From CAIQJJ01 sp964606085 (lineage in GTDB: Bacteria; Chloroflexota; Anaerolineae; Anaerolineales; UBA4823): 29,791 nt of DNA. The position numbers and the translations under genes were made by a program. Location of the stretch: contig CAZSFD010000063.1 of NCBI GenBank assembly GCA_964606085.1, positions 1 to 29,791 on the forward strand, read 5' to 3'. This document shows positions 22,871 to 29,242 of the stretch, one piece after another. The notes under the pieces were generated by a model. It did no database searches, was not told the origin of the DNA, and saw nothing but the letters and a program-made list of their open reading frames with translations. The stretch's first letter is position 1. Each line of letters begins with the position of its first letter.

Positions 22871-23443
22871 ATGAACACCACGCGCGAACAATTTATCGAA
22901 ACCACCTGCACCCTGCTGGAGGCGCAAGGCTACCACGCCACCGGCCTGAACCAGATTGTGCAGGAAAGCGGCGCGCCGAAAGGCTCGCTGTATTATCACT
23001 TCCCCAACGGCAAAGAAGAACTGGTGGCCGCCGCCATCGAACGCACCGGGCAACTGCTGGCCGAACGCGTGCAGACCGGCCTGGCGCAGCACAGCCACCC
23101 GGCCGAGGCCGTGCGCCACCTGGCCCGCACCATCGCCGAGTACATCGAAAGTTCCGGCTTTCGCGCCGGCGGCCCGCTGACGATGGTAGCCATGGAAACG
23201 GCCACCAGCAGCGAACGCATCAACCTGGCCTGCCGGGCGGCCTTCGCTGGCTTACAGGCGGCCTTTTGTGCAAAACTGATCGCCGGCGGTTGTGCCGAAG
23301 CGCACGCCGCTGACCTGGCCGAGTACATCGTGGCGGCCATCGAAGGCGGCACACTGCTCAGCCGCACCACCCACTCCGGCGACCCGCTGCGGCGCGTGGC
23401 CGATCAATTACACCGACGGATTGCCCTTGAGATAGGCGCATAG
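22871..23443 (+). CDS. TetR-family transcriptional regulator (LmrA/YxaF-like)
   Basis: A DNA-binding repressor of 190 aa. Residues 5-50 form the TetR helix-turn-helix: FIETTCTLLEAQGYHATGLN, then IVQESGAPKGSLYYHFPNGKE, with the strongly conserved GSLYYHF recognition region. The C-terminal ligand domain (55-190) has the spacing of the LmrA/YxaF group (GGPLTMVAMET, then IVAAIEGGTLLSRTT). There is no Shine-Dalgarno sequence before ATG 22871 and the predicted transcript begins at that ATG, so it is probably translated as a leaderless mRNA. It precedes two NAD(P)-binding proteins by 10 bp and likely represses the whole run. Ligand unknown; relatives respond to antibiotics or flavonoids. Confidence 0.9.
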   Translation: MNTTREQFIETTCTLLEAQGYHATGLNQIVQESGAPKGSLYYHFPNGKEELVAAAIERTGQLLAERVQTGLAQHSHPAEAVRHLARTIAEYIESSGFRAGGPLTMVAMETATSSERINLACRAAFAGLQAAFCAKLIAGGCAEAHAADLAEYIVAAIEGGTLLSRTTHSGDPLRRVADQLHRRIALEIGA

Positions 23444-23453
23444 GAGACAAAAG

Positions 23454-24299
23454 ATGACTGGCAAGATATTGGTATTTGGCGCATTGGGCCGCGTTGGCTC
23501 AGCCGTGATCAAGGCGCTGCCTGAAACGGCGCAGATTGTGGCCGCAGACCTGGATTTTGCGAAGGCGAGTTTTCCGCCCAACGTGGAAACCCGGGTGTTC
23601 GACTTCAACCACCCCCCACGAGATTTGTCCCCGCTGTTCGCCGGGGTGGCGCGCATGTTCATTTTGTGGCCGCCCGGCGTGGATGTGAAGAAGGCCATGC
23701 AGCCGGTCATCCGGGCCGCGGCGCAGGCGGGCGTACGCCAGGCCGTGTATCTCTCGATTTTAGGCGCAGACCGCCTCAAGATCGTGCCGCACCGCACGGT
23801 GGAAAAGCTGCTCGAAGCCTCGGGCATGAACTGGGTCTTCGTCCGGTCGGCCTACTTCATGCAAAACCTCAGCGGCATTCACGCCCCGGAGATAAAAAAC
23901 CAGGCTGAGATTTACATCCCTGCTGGCGGTGTAACATTGGGATTGGTAGACGTGCGGGATGTGGCGGCGGTGATCGCCAAGTCGCTGGTCGAAGACCACC
24001 AAAACCGGGCCTACAGCCTGACGGGAGGCCAGGCGTTGACCTTTGAACAGGTGGCGCGTGAGTTCGCCGATGTGTTGCAGCGCCCGGTGCGCTATGGCAA
24101 CCCATCCGCGATATGTTTTTGGCGGCACATGCGCCAGCGCGGCATTCCGGCGGGGCTGGTGGCATTCATGCTGATCGAATATGCCGCCACGAAATTGGGC
24201 AAATCGGGCCATGTGACCACCCAGGTGGGCGACCTGCTGGGCCGCCCGCCGATTTCACTGCGGCAGTTCGTACAAGATCACGCCTACATCTGGCAATAA
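23454..24299 (+). CDS. NmrA-like NAD(P)-binding protein
   Basis: A 281-aa atypical short-chain dehydrogenase fold. The N-terminal dinucleotide loop is GALGRVGSAV (residues 9-18), followed by a short strand and acidic turn (VAADLD), AVYLSILGADR, and an H-R-TVEKLLEASGMNWVFVR motif characteristic of NmrA/QOR2-type proteins. The Tyr-x-x-x-Lys of classical dehydrogenases is not evident, so it may be a redox sensor or a quinone reductase. The last 60 residues (FEQVAREFADVLQRPVRY) are the usual NmrA tail. AGGAGA lies upstream of the ATG, 10 bp after the TetR stop; the gene is almost surely in the same operon. Confidence 0.87.
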   Translation: MTGKILVFGALGRVGSAVIKALPETAQIVAADLDFAKASFPPNVETRVFDFNHPPRDLSPLFAGVARMFILWPPGVDVKKAMQPVIRAAAQAGVRQAVYLSILGADRLKIVPHRTVEKLLEASGMNWVFVRSAYFMQNLSGIHAPEIKNQAEIYIPAGGVTLGLVDVRDVAAVIAKSLVEDHQNRAYSLTGGQALTFEQVAREFADVLQRPVRYGNPSAICFWRHMRQRGIPAGLVAFMLIEYAATKLGKSGHVTTQVGDLLGRPPISLRQFVQDHAYIWQ

Positions 24300-24312
24300 A
24301 TTGGAGGAAGGC

Positions 24313-24942
24313 ATGCACATCACCATTTTTGGCGCGACTTCGCCCACCGGGCGTTTATTGGTTGAGAAAGCCCTGGCACAAGGGCATGAGGTGACGGCTT
24401 TTGTCCGCAGCCCGGCCAATTTCCCCTTACAGCATGAACGCCTGACCCTGGCAACCGGCGATGCGTTCGACGCCGCGTCGGTGGAAAAGGCCGTGCAGGG
24501 CGCGCAGGCCGTGCTGAGCGCCATCGGGCCCAAAGGCAAGCCAGCCGCCATCACCGCGCCGATCACGCACAACATCGCCGCGGCGATGAAAAAACATGGC
24601 GCAAAGCGACTGGTGGTTGTCTCGGTCGGCGGGATCAGCGTGGCGCAGGATCGGCGCGTGGGCTTCGACAGGCTCTTGAGCGGGCTGCTCAAGCTGCTGC
24701 TGCGCGAAGCCTTTGACGACCGCCAGAAGCAATTGCAGGTGCTAGAAAATAGTGGGTTGGAATGGGTGGCGGTGCGCGTGCCGCGCCTGCTCGACGCCCC
24801 CGCCACCGGACAGGTGTATGCCGGATACTGGCAGGCGGGCGTGGGCTTCTCGCTGACCCGCGCCGACCTGGCCGATTTTATGCTGGCGCAGTTGCACGAG
24901 GATACCTGGTTGAGGCAAGCGCCAGTGGTGTGCAACCGTTAG
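24313..24942 (+). CDS. NAD(P)-binding flavin/biliverdin reductase-like protein
   Basis: A 209-aa Rossmann protein of the atypical SDR (BLVRB-like) group. The opening MHITIFGATSPTGRLLVEKAL carries the G-A-T-x-x-T-G loop; further family marks are VTAFVRSP, LSAIGPKG, VVVSVGGIS and GLEWVAVRVPRL. ATG 24313 is chosen for GGAGG 5 nt upstream; an in-frame TTG at 24301 is less likely. It sits 13 bp behind the NmrA-like gene and would be the third gene of the TetR operon. Likely reduces a quinone, flavin or carbonyl substrate; identity unknown. Its last 65 bp overlap the 3' end of the convergent FGGY kinase gene. Confidence 0.87.
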   Translation: MHITIFGATSPTGRLLVEKALAQGHEVTAFVRSPANFPLQHERLTLATGDAFDAASVEKAVQGAQAVLSAIGPKGKPAAITAPITHNIAAAMKKHGAKRLVVVSVGGISVAQDRRVGFDRLLSGLLKLLLREAFDDRQKQLQVLENSGLEWVAVRVPRLLDAPATGQVYAGYWQAGVGFSLTRADLADFMLAQLHEDTWLRQAPVVCNR

Positions 24943-26425
24943 AAAGTGATTGCAGCGCCCCTTGCAGCGCGGGGAATAAGCCGCGATAGACCCCTTCGTA
25001 CAGGCGGGCATAAAATTCATGGCGGGCAGGATCGGGTGTGAACGAGTCGGTTTGACGGTGCGACATGGCCGCGGCGGCCTGGCGTACAGTACCATACAGG
25101 CCCGCTCCCGCAGCCGCCAGCATCGCTGCGCCCAGCGCCGCAGCCTCGTTGGTCGCCGCCCGCAAAACCGCCCGCCCGGTGACATCGGCGATGATTTGCA
25201 GCCACAAGGGGTTGTTGGCCCCGCCGCCGACGGCGATATAGCGCTCGGTGCGGCGGCCCAGGGCGGCGTCTACGCCCTCGGTGTTGAGGCGCTGCTCGTA
25301 GGCCAGGCCCTCCAGGATGGCGCGATACAGATGCGCCGGGCGGTGCGCCCCGCGCCAGCCAACGACAATGCCGCTGGCGGAGGCGTCCCAATAGGGGCTG
25401 AGGACGCTGTTCCAATAGGGAACCAGCATCAGGCCGTCGCTGCCAGGGGGGATAGCGGCGGCCTGTTCGTCTAGCTGCGCCTGCTCTGTCGCTTCGATGC
25501 CCATGAACTGGCGAAACCAGTGGACGGTGTAACCGCCGCCCAGCAGCGCCGTTTCGAGCAGATAGCCCTCGCCGCCGACCATGCTGCGAAAGGCGCGGTC
25601 TGTGATGAAATACTCGCTGAACGTACCAGAGGCCACCGATGTCCCCAGGGCCAGGTAGGCTTCGCCGGCGCCAGTGACGTTGACGCCCAAACCGGCGGCC
25701 TGCCCATCGCCCAAACCGGCCACCACCGGCAGGCCAGCGGGCAGCCCGGTGGCTGCGGCGGCTGCAACGGTGACTGCGCCCAGCACCGCGCCGGGCGGAA
25801 AGGCGGCGGGCATCTGGTCGAGGCGGATGTCGAACGGGGTGAGCAGTTCTTCGGCCCAGGTGTGGCGGGTCAGGTCGAACAGGCCGGTTGGCCCGGCGCA
25901 GCCCCACCCCGTGCGGTACTCGCCCGTCAGGCAGTGGACAAGGTAGGCGTGAACGTCGAGATAGCGGGCGGCAGCGGCGAACACGTCGGGCCGCTGGCGG
26001 CGCAGCCAGGCGATCTTGGGCAGGGTCAGGTTGACCGAAAGCGGCTTGCCGGTGATGCGGTGAAATCGTTCCAGGCCGAGCCGTTCGCCCACTTCGGGCA
26101 GCAGCGGCGCGGCGCGCTCGTCCATCCACAAGATCGCCGGGCAGAGCGGTTCGCCGCGTTCATTTACGGGGACGAAGGTTTCGCGCTGATGGGTGATGGC
26201 CAGGCCGGCCAAACGGCGGGCGTCTATGGGGCCGAGCGCCTGGCGCAGGGCAACACAAACTGCCTGCCACCAGTCGGCGGCGTTTTGTTCGTGCCAGCCG
26301 GTTTGCGGGGTGGCGAGGGGGATGGGACAGCGTCCTTCGGCCACGGGTGCGCCGCGCCGATCCCAGGCAATGGCTTTGCAGGCGGTGGTGCTGCTATCTA
26401 TGCCGAGGACGAGGTCGCGATCCAT
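24878..26425 (-). CDS. FGGY-family carbohydrate kinase (xylulokinase/gluconokinase-like)
   Basis: ATP-dependent kinase for a free sugar or sugar acid; 515 aa, actin-like fold. Motifs: phosphate 1 LGIDSSTTACKA (8-19), the THQRE substrate loop, ILWMDERA, the catalytic Asp region VVAGLGDGQAAGLG, YLALGTSVASG (ATP site) and adenosine motif VGGGANNPLWLQIIADVTGR. The start overlaps the YhcH-type gene by one base (TGATG), so the two are translated together. The family usually ends near LFPAL; here about 20 more residues follow, encoded opposite the end of the convergent reductase gene, which suggests stop-codon loss. Xylulose, ribulose or gluconate are possible substrates. Confidence 0.92.
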   Translation of the reverse strand: MDRDLVLGIDSSTTACKAIAWDRRGAPVAEGRCPIPLATPQTGWHEQNAADWWQAVCVALRQALGPIDARRLAGLAITHQRETFVPVNERGEPLCPAILWMDERAAPLLPEVGERLGLERFHRITGKPLSVNLTLPKIAWLRRQRPDVFAAAARYLDVHAYLVHCLTGEYRTGWGCAGPTGLFDLTRHTWAEELLTPFDIRLDQMPAAFPPGAVLGAVTVAAAAATGLPAGLPVVAGLGDGQAAGLGVNVTGAGEAYLALGTSVASGTFSEYFITDRAFRSMVGGEGYLLETALLGGGYTVHWFRQFMGIEATEQAQLDEQAAAIPPGSDGLMLVPYWNSVLSPYWDASASGIVVGWRGAHRPAHLYRAILEGLAYEQRLNTEGVDAALGRRTERYIAVGGGANNPLWLQIIADVTGRAVLRAATNEAAALGAAMLAAAGAGLYGTVRQAAAAMSHRQTDSFTPDPARHEFYARLYEGVYRGLFPALQGALQSLSNGCTPLALASTRYPRATAPA

Positions 26426-26889
26426 CAGCCCAGGGCTATCTTGACCACAATTTTCTTGACCGGGATGGATGCGCCATCGGCCAGGCCGGGAGCATGGGCA
26501 TCGCTGGGGTAGAGCAGGGCGGCCTGCCCGGCAGAAACGTGGACGAGGGTGAGCGCCTCGGCGGGGATGCGCCCGTGCAGCACGTCTTTTTCCTCGTTGT
26601 AGGGGGTGGCTTCAGCCAGGGCGGAGAGCGGCGCCCAGCCGATCAATTCTTTGCCGGCGACGATGTATTGCAAATCTACATATTTGCGGTGGGCTTCGAA
26701 GCGCGGGTTTTCCACTTCGAGTTTGCTGTTGTACGACTGGACGAGGGCGTAGACGCGTGCGCCGTCAATGGCGATGCGCCCGTCGGCCAGTTCGCCAAGC
26801 ACAGCCTGCTGAATGAAGGCGATGGCTTGCTGCAAGCCGGGGAGTTTGGCCGATTGTTGCGCCAGTTCGCTGAGGTGGGTGACGATCAT
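26425..26889 (-). CDS. YhcH/YjgK/YiaL family protein (EbgC-like cupin)
   Basis: A cytoplasmic 154-aa protein of the DUF386 beta-barrel family, whose members sit in sugar-catabolism operons (YiaL with L-xylulose kinase, YhcH with sialic acid genes, EbgC with a beta-galactosidase). The signature FEAHRKYVDLQYIVAGKEL and the following DVLHGRIPAEALTLVHVSAG, with a probable metal-binding His/Glu set, are present. ATG 26889 is chosen because AAAGGAT stands just upstream and MIVTHLSEL matches the family's start; an in-frame ATG at 26943 is unsupported. It is coupled to the FGGY kinase by a one-base TGATG overlap. Probable role: sugar mutarotase or isomerase assisting the kinase. Confidence 0.9.
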   Translation of the reverse strand: MIVTHLSELAQQSAKLPGLQQAIAFIQQAVLGELADGRIAIDGARVYALVQSYNSKLEVENPRFEAHRKYVDLQYIVAGKELIGWAPLSALAEATPYNEEKDVLHGRIPAEALTLVHVSAGQAALLYPSDAHAPGLADGASIPVKKIVVKIALG

Positions 26890-26925
26890 GGGATTATCCT
26901 TTCTGGGTCTGAAAAATGGGGGGTC

Positions 26926-26934
26926 TGATATACT
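26926..26934 (+). promoter_or_regulatory. Extended -10 promoter element of hom
   Basis: TGATATACT is a TGn-TATACT extended -10, 31 nt before the hom ATG; no clear -35 is present, as is common for extended -10 promoters. It lies in the 76-bp gap shared with the divergent YhcH gene. Confidence 0.5.
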
Positions 26935-26965
26935 TCGCGCCAATCTTTTTTCCCCGGAGGGCTGT

Positions 26966-27991
26966 ATGAAAACAATTCGCCTGGCTTTGATTGGTTTTGG
27001 TAATGTCGGACAGGGTTTTGCCCAGATTCTACACGATCAGGGAGCCGAATTGGCCGAAAAATTTGGCCTGCAAGTGCAGATCGTGGCGGTGTGCGATCTG
27101 CTGAAGGGCAGCGTGTGCAACCCGGCGGGGCTGTTGCCGGCCGAACTGCTGGCCGCCGCCCAGGCGGGGCAGCGCCTGGATACGCTGCCCGCCCCAGCGC
27201 GGGGCTGGGATGCGGCGCGCACGATTGCCGAAAGTGGCGCGGACGCGCTGGTGGAGTTGAGTTACACCGACCTGAAAACTGGCGAACCCGCCGCCAGCCA
27301 TATCCGCCAGGCGTTGGGCCGCGGCATGCACGCTATCACCACCAACAAAGGGCCAATTGCGCTGCATTACCCCGAACTGAGCCAACTGGCCGCGCAAAAC
27401 AACGTCAAAATGGGCATCGAAGGCACCGTGATGAGCGGCACGCCCACGCTGCACCTGGGCGCTGACCTGCTGGCGGCGGCGGGGGTGAGCAAAATTCAGG
27501 GCATCGTCAACGGCACCACCAACTACATCCTGACGCAGATGGACGCCGGCGGCTCGTATGCCGAGGCGCTGGCTGAGGCCCAGGCGCAGGGCTACGCCGA
27601 AGCCGACCCCACCGGCGATGTGGAAGGGTTCGACGCGGCGGGTAAAGTGGTGATTTTAGCCAATGTGTTAATGGGGGGGACGATGGCGATGGCCGATGTA
27701 GACCGGCAGGGAATCACGGGCCTGACGGTTGCTGACATGGCCGCGGCGCAACAGGCGGGCGAGCGTTGGAAGCTGATCGCCTGTGTGGAACGAACGCCCA
27801 CGGGCCTGGCCGCCAGTGTGCGTCCCACGCGCCTGCCATTGGCGCACCCGCTGGCCTCGGTGAGCGGGGCGACCAATGCCGTCACCTTTACCACCCGTCT
27901 GCTCGGCGATGTGACGCTGATCGGCCCCGGCGCTGGACGCCTGGCAACCGGCTACGCCATTCTGTGCGACCTGCTGGCCCTGATGGGATAA
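26966..27991 (+). CDS. hom: Homoserine dehydrogenase, short form without ACT domain
   Basis: Reduces aspartate semialdehyde to homoserine with NAD(P)H, the branch toward threonine and methionine. The 341 aa hold the nucleotide loop IGFGNVGQGF (9-18), ITTNKGPIALHY, GIEGTVMSGTPTL, IVNGTTNYILTQM and the catalytic segment GDVEGFDAAGKV, where D223 and K227 keep the Asp-x3-Lys spacing of the active site. It ends without the C-terminal ACT regulatory domain of the roughly 430-aa form, so threonine feedback through that domain is not expected. GGAGG lies 5 nt before the ATG. It is monocistronic, followed by a perfect palindrome at 28001. Confidence 0.94.
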   Translation: MKTIRLALIGFGNVGQGFAQILHDQGAELAEKFGLQVQIVAVCDLLKGSVCNPAGLLPAELLAAAQAGQRLDTLPAPARGWDAARTIAESGADALVELSYTDLKTGEPAASHIRQALGRGMHAITTNKGPIALHYPELSQLAAQNNVKMGIEGTVMSGTPTLHLGADLLAAAGVSKIQGIVNGTTNYILTQMDAGGSYAEALAEAQAQGYAEADPTGDVEGFDAAGKVVILANVLMGGTMAMADVDRQGITGLTVADMAAAQQAGERWKLIACVERTPTGLAASVRPTRLPLAHPLASVSGATNAVTFTTRLLGDVTLIGPGAGRLATGYAILCDLLALMG

Positions 27992-28000
27992 AAAAATAGC

Positions 28001-28031
28001 CCGTGGCGCAAACCATAGGTTTGCGCCACGG
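28001..28031. repeat. Perfect 14-bp palindrome after hom (possible terminator)
   Basis: CCGTGGCGCAAACC and GGTTTGCGCCACGG flank a 3-nt ATA loop. It belongs to the same GTGGCGCAAACC family as 16729-16780. Read leftward, it is followed by a run of Ts (27991-27996), the form of an intrinsic terminator on the minus strand; for hom itself it is a stable hairpin 9 nt after the stop. Confidence 0.85.
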
Positions 28032-28055
28032 CAACCGGCTCATTTTCATCACATG

Positions 28056-28109
28056 AACCACGAATAGCACAGATTTTCACGTTCGTGCAGATCGGTGTTA
28101 TTCATGGTT
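28056..28109. repeat. AACCACGAATAGCAC imperfect inverted repeat
   Basis: Arms 28056-28070 and 28095-28109 match at 13 of 15 positions. The same phrase TGAACCACGAATA occurs again at 29181-29193, so it is a dispersed short element. The surrounding 28032-28200 has no gene. Confidence 0.65.
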
Positions 28110-28180
28110 TGCAGAGCGCGCGAGGAGCAGCGAGCAGAGAAATTCCCAAGTGCCAGGAAATATGTAGGAAATTCGGGGGG

Positions 28181-28209
28181 CAGACACGCATGTGCCGAAT
28201 CCCTATAAT
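28181..28209 (+). promoter_or_regulatory. Promoter of the expansin gene
   Basis: CAGACA (28181-28186, four matches to TTGACA) and perfect TATAAT (28204-28209) are 17 nt apart. The mRNA would start near 28216, within the purine-rich GGGGGGAGAG that also supplies the ribosome site. Confidence 0.55.
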
Positions 28210-28229
28210 AAGGGGGGAGAGAAAAACAC

Positions 28230-28982
28230 ATGAACTGGCACACCCTGAGTGAAAACCATCGCAACTCATTGGTTATCTTGGTGGCCTGTCTGGCGCTTAT
28301 CCTGCTCACATCGGCCAACCAGGTGCAGGCCGATTCCAGTTACGCCATCTGGCTGCCGCTGATATTCAAACCCAACACCAATCCCGTTCACCAGGGCATC
28401 GCCACCTGGTATTACGCCACCGGCGCAGGGGCCTGCTCATTCGACGCCTCGCCTGGCGACCTGATGGTGACGGCGATGAACGCCGCCGAATACGACAACG
28501 CCGCCTATTGCGGGGCGTACATCCATGTTCGCGGGCCGAAGGGGGAAGTGACCGTGCGTGTGGTAGACCTGTGTCCCGAATGCCAGGCGGGGCATCTTGA
28601 CCTGAGCCGCGAAGCCTTCGCCGAGATCGCCGACATCTCCCAGGGGCGTGTGGACATCACCTGGCAGGTGGTCAGCCCCGAACTCGCCGGGCCGATTGCC
28701 TATCACTTCAAGGAAGGCAGTAACCAATGGTGGACAGCGGTGCAGATTCGCCATCATCGCAACCCGATAGCCAAATTTGAATATCGCAATGGCGGCGGTC
28801 AGTGGGTGGAAGTGCCACGCGTCTCGTATAATTTCTTTGTGCAAACCAATCCTGGCATGGGCGTGGGGCCTTATTCCTTCCGTGTGACCGATTGGTACGG
28901 CAACACCCTGACCGATAGCGGCATTCCATTCATCGAAAACGGCACCGTCAACGGCGCAGGGCAGTTCCCGCCGGGGCCGTAA
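28230..28982 (+). CDS. Secreted bacterial expansin (EXLX1/YoaJ family)
   Basis: A 250-aa exported protein that by homology loosens cellulose or peptidoglycan networks without hydrolysis. Residues 13-34 form a signal peptide or anchor ending near VQA-D. A short YAIWLPLIFKP linker resembles the Chloroflexota YLPLI motif. Domain 1 (55-150) is a six-stranded double-psi barrel: IATWYYATG, CGAYIHVRGPKGEVTVRVVD and CPECQAGHLDLSREAF. D113 and D124 correspond to the two functionally essential Asp of B. subtilis EXLX1. Domain 2 (155-245) is the CBM63-like fold; W167, W168 and Y200 match the flat aromatic cellulose-binding residues, in the same spacing (SNQWWTAVQ, SYNFFV). Four Cys (69, 94, 115, 118) could form disulphides, unlike EXLX1. 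The start is ATG 28230 after GGGGGGAG. Monocistronic. Confidence 0.9.
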   Translation: MNWHTLSENHRNSLVILVACLALILLTSANQVQADSSYAIWLPLIFKPNTNPVHQGIATWYYATGAGACSFDASPGDLMVTAMNAAEYDNAAYCGAYIHVRGPKGEVTVRVVDLCPECQAGHLDLSREAFAEIADISQGRVDITWQVVSPELAGPIAYHFKEGSNQWWTAVQIRHHRNPIAKFEYRNGGGQWVEVPRVSYNFFVQTNPGMGVGPYSFRVTDWYGNTLTDSGIPFIENGTVNGAGQFPPGP

Positions 28983-29040
28983 ACGCCTTGCCGCCGATTG
29001 AAAGGCGAAACAATGCTTCGCAGGCGTCTGAGAAGGCTTC

Positions 29041-29060
29041 AAACCCGCTGAAGCGGGTTT
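29041..29060. repeat. Hairpin AAACCCGCT-GA-AGCGGGTTT
   Basis: A perfect 9-bp stem with a 2-nt centre lies 58 nt after the expansin stop; its core CCCGCTGAAGCGGG is the same as in the 119-bp repeat at 2119-2339. It may terminate expansin transcription. The gap 28983-29242 has no other gene. Confidence 0.7.
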
Positions 29061-29077
29061 CCTATTGTCAGGCGTCT

Positions 29078-29094
29078 GCGATGCTGCGCATCGC
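29078..29094. repeat. Hairpin GCGATGC-TGC-GCATCGC
   Basis: A 7-bp stem with a 3-nt loop followed by CATTC. It is nearly identical to the second hairpin unit of the array at 11934-12165 (GCGACGC-TCC-GCGTCGC then CATTC), so it is a solo copy of that element. Confidence 0.65.
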
Positions 29095-29242
29095 CATTCA
29101 CCCGGTGCCGAACAAGGGTTGATGGGAATTTTTAGGCTCTCTGGGATTTGCCGTGATGGACTGCAAGATACGCATCAAGATGAACCACGAATAAGAGCCA
29201 AAAATTCGATCTTATCCAACGGCCCAACGAAAGGAGACCAAC

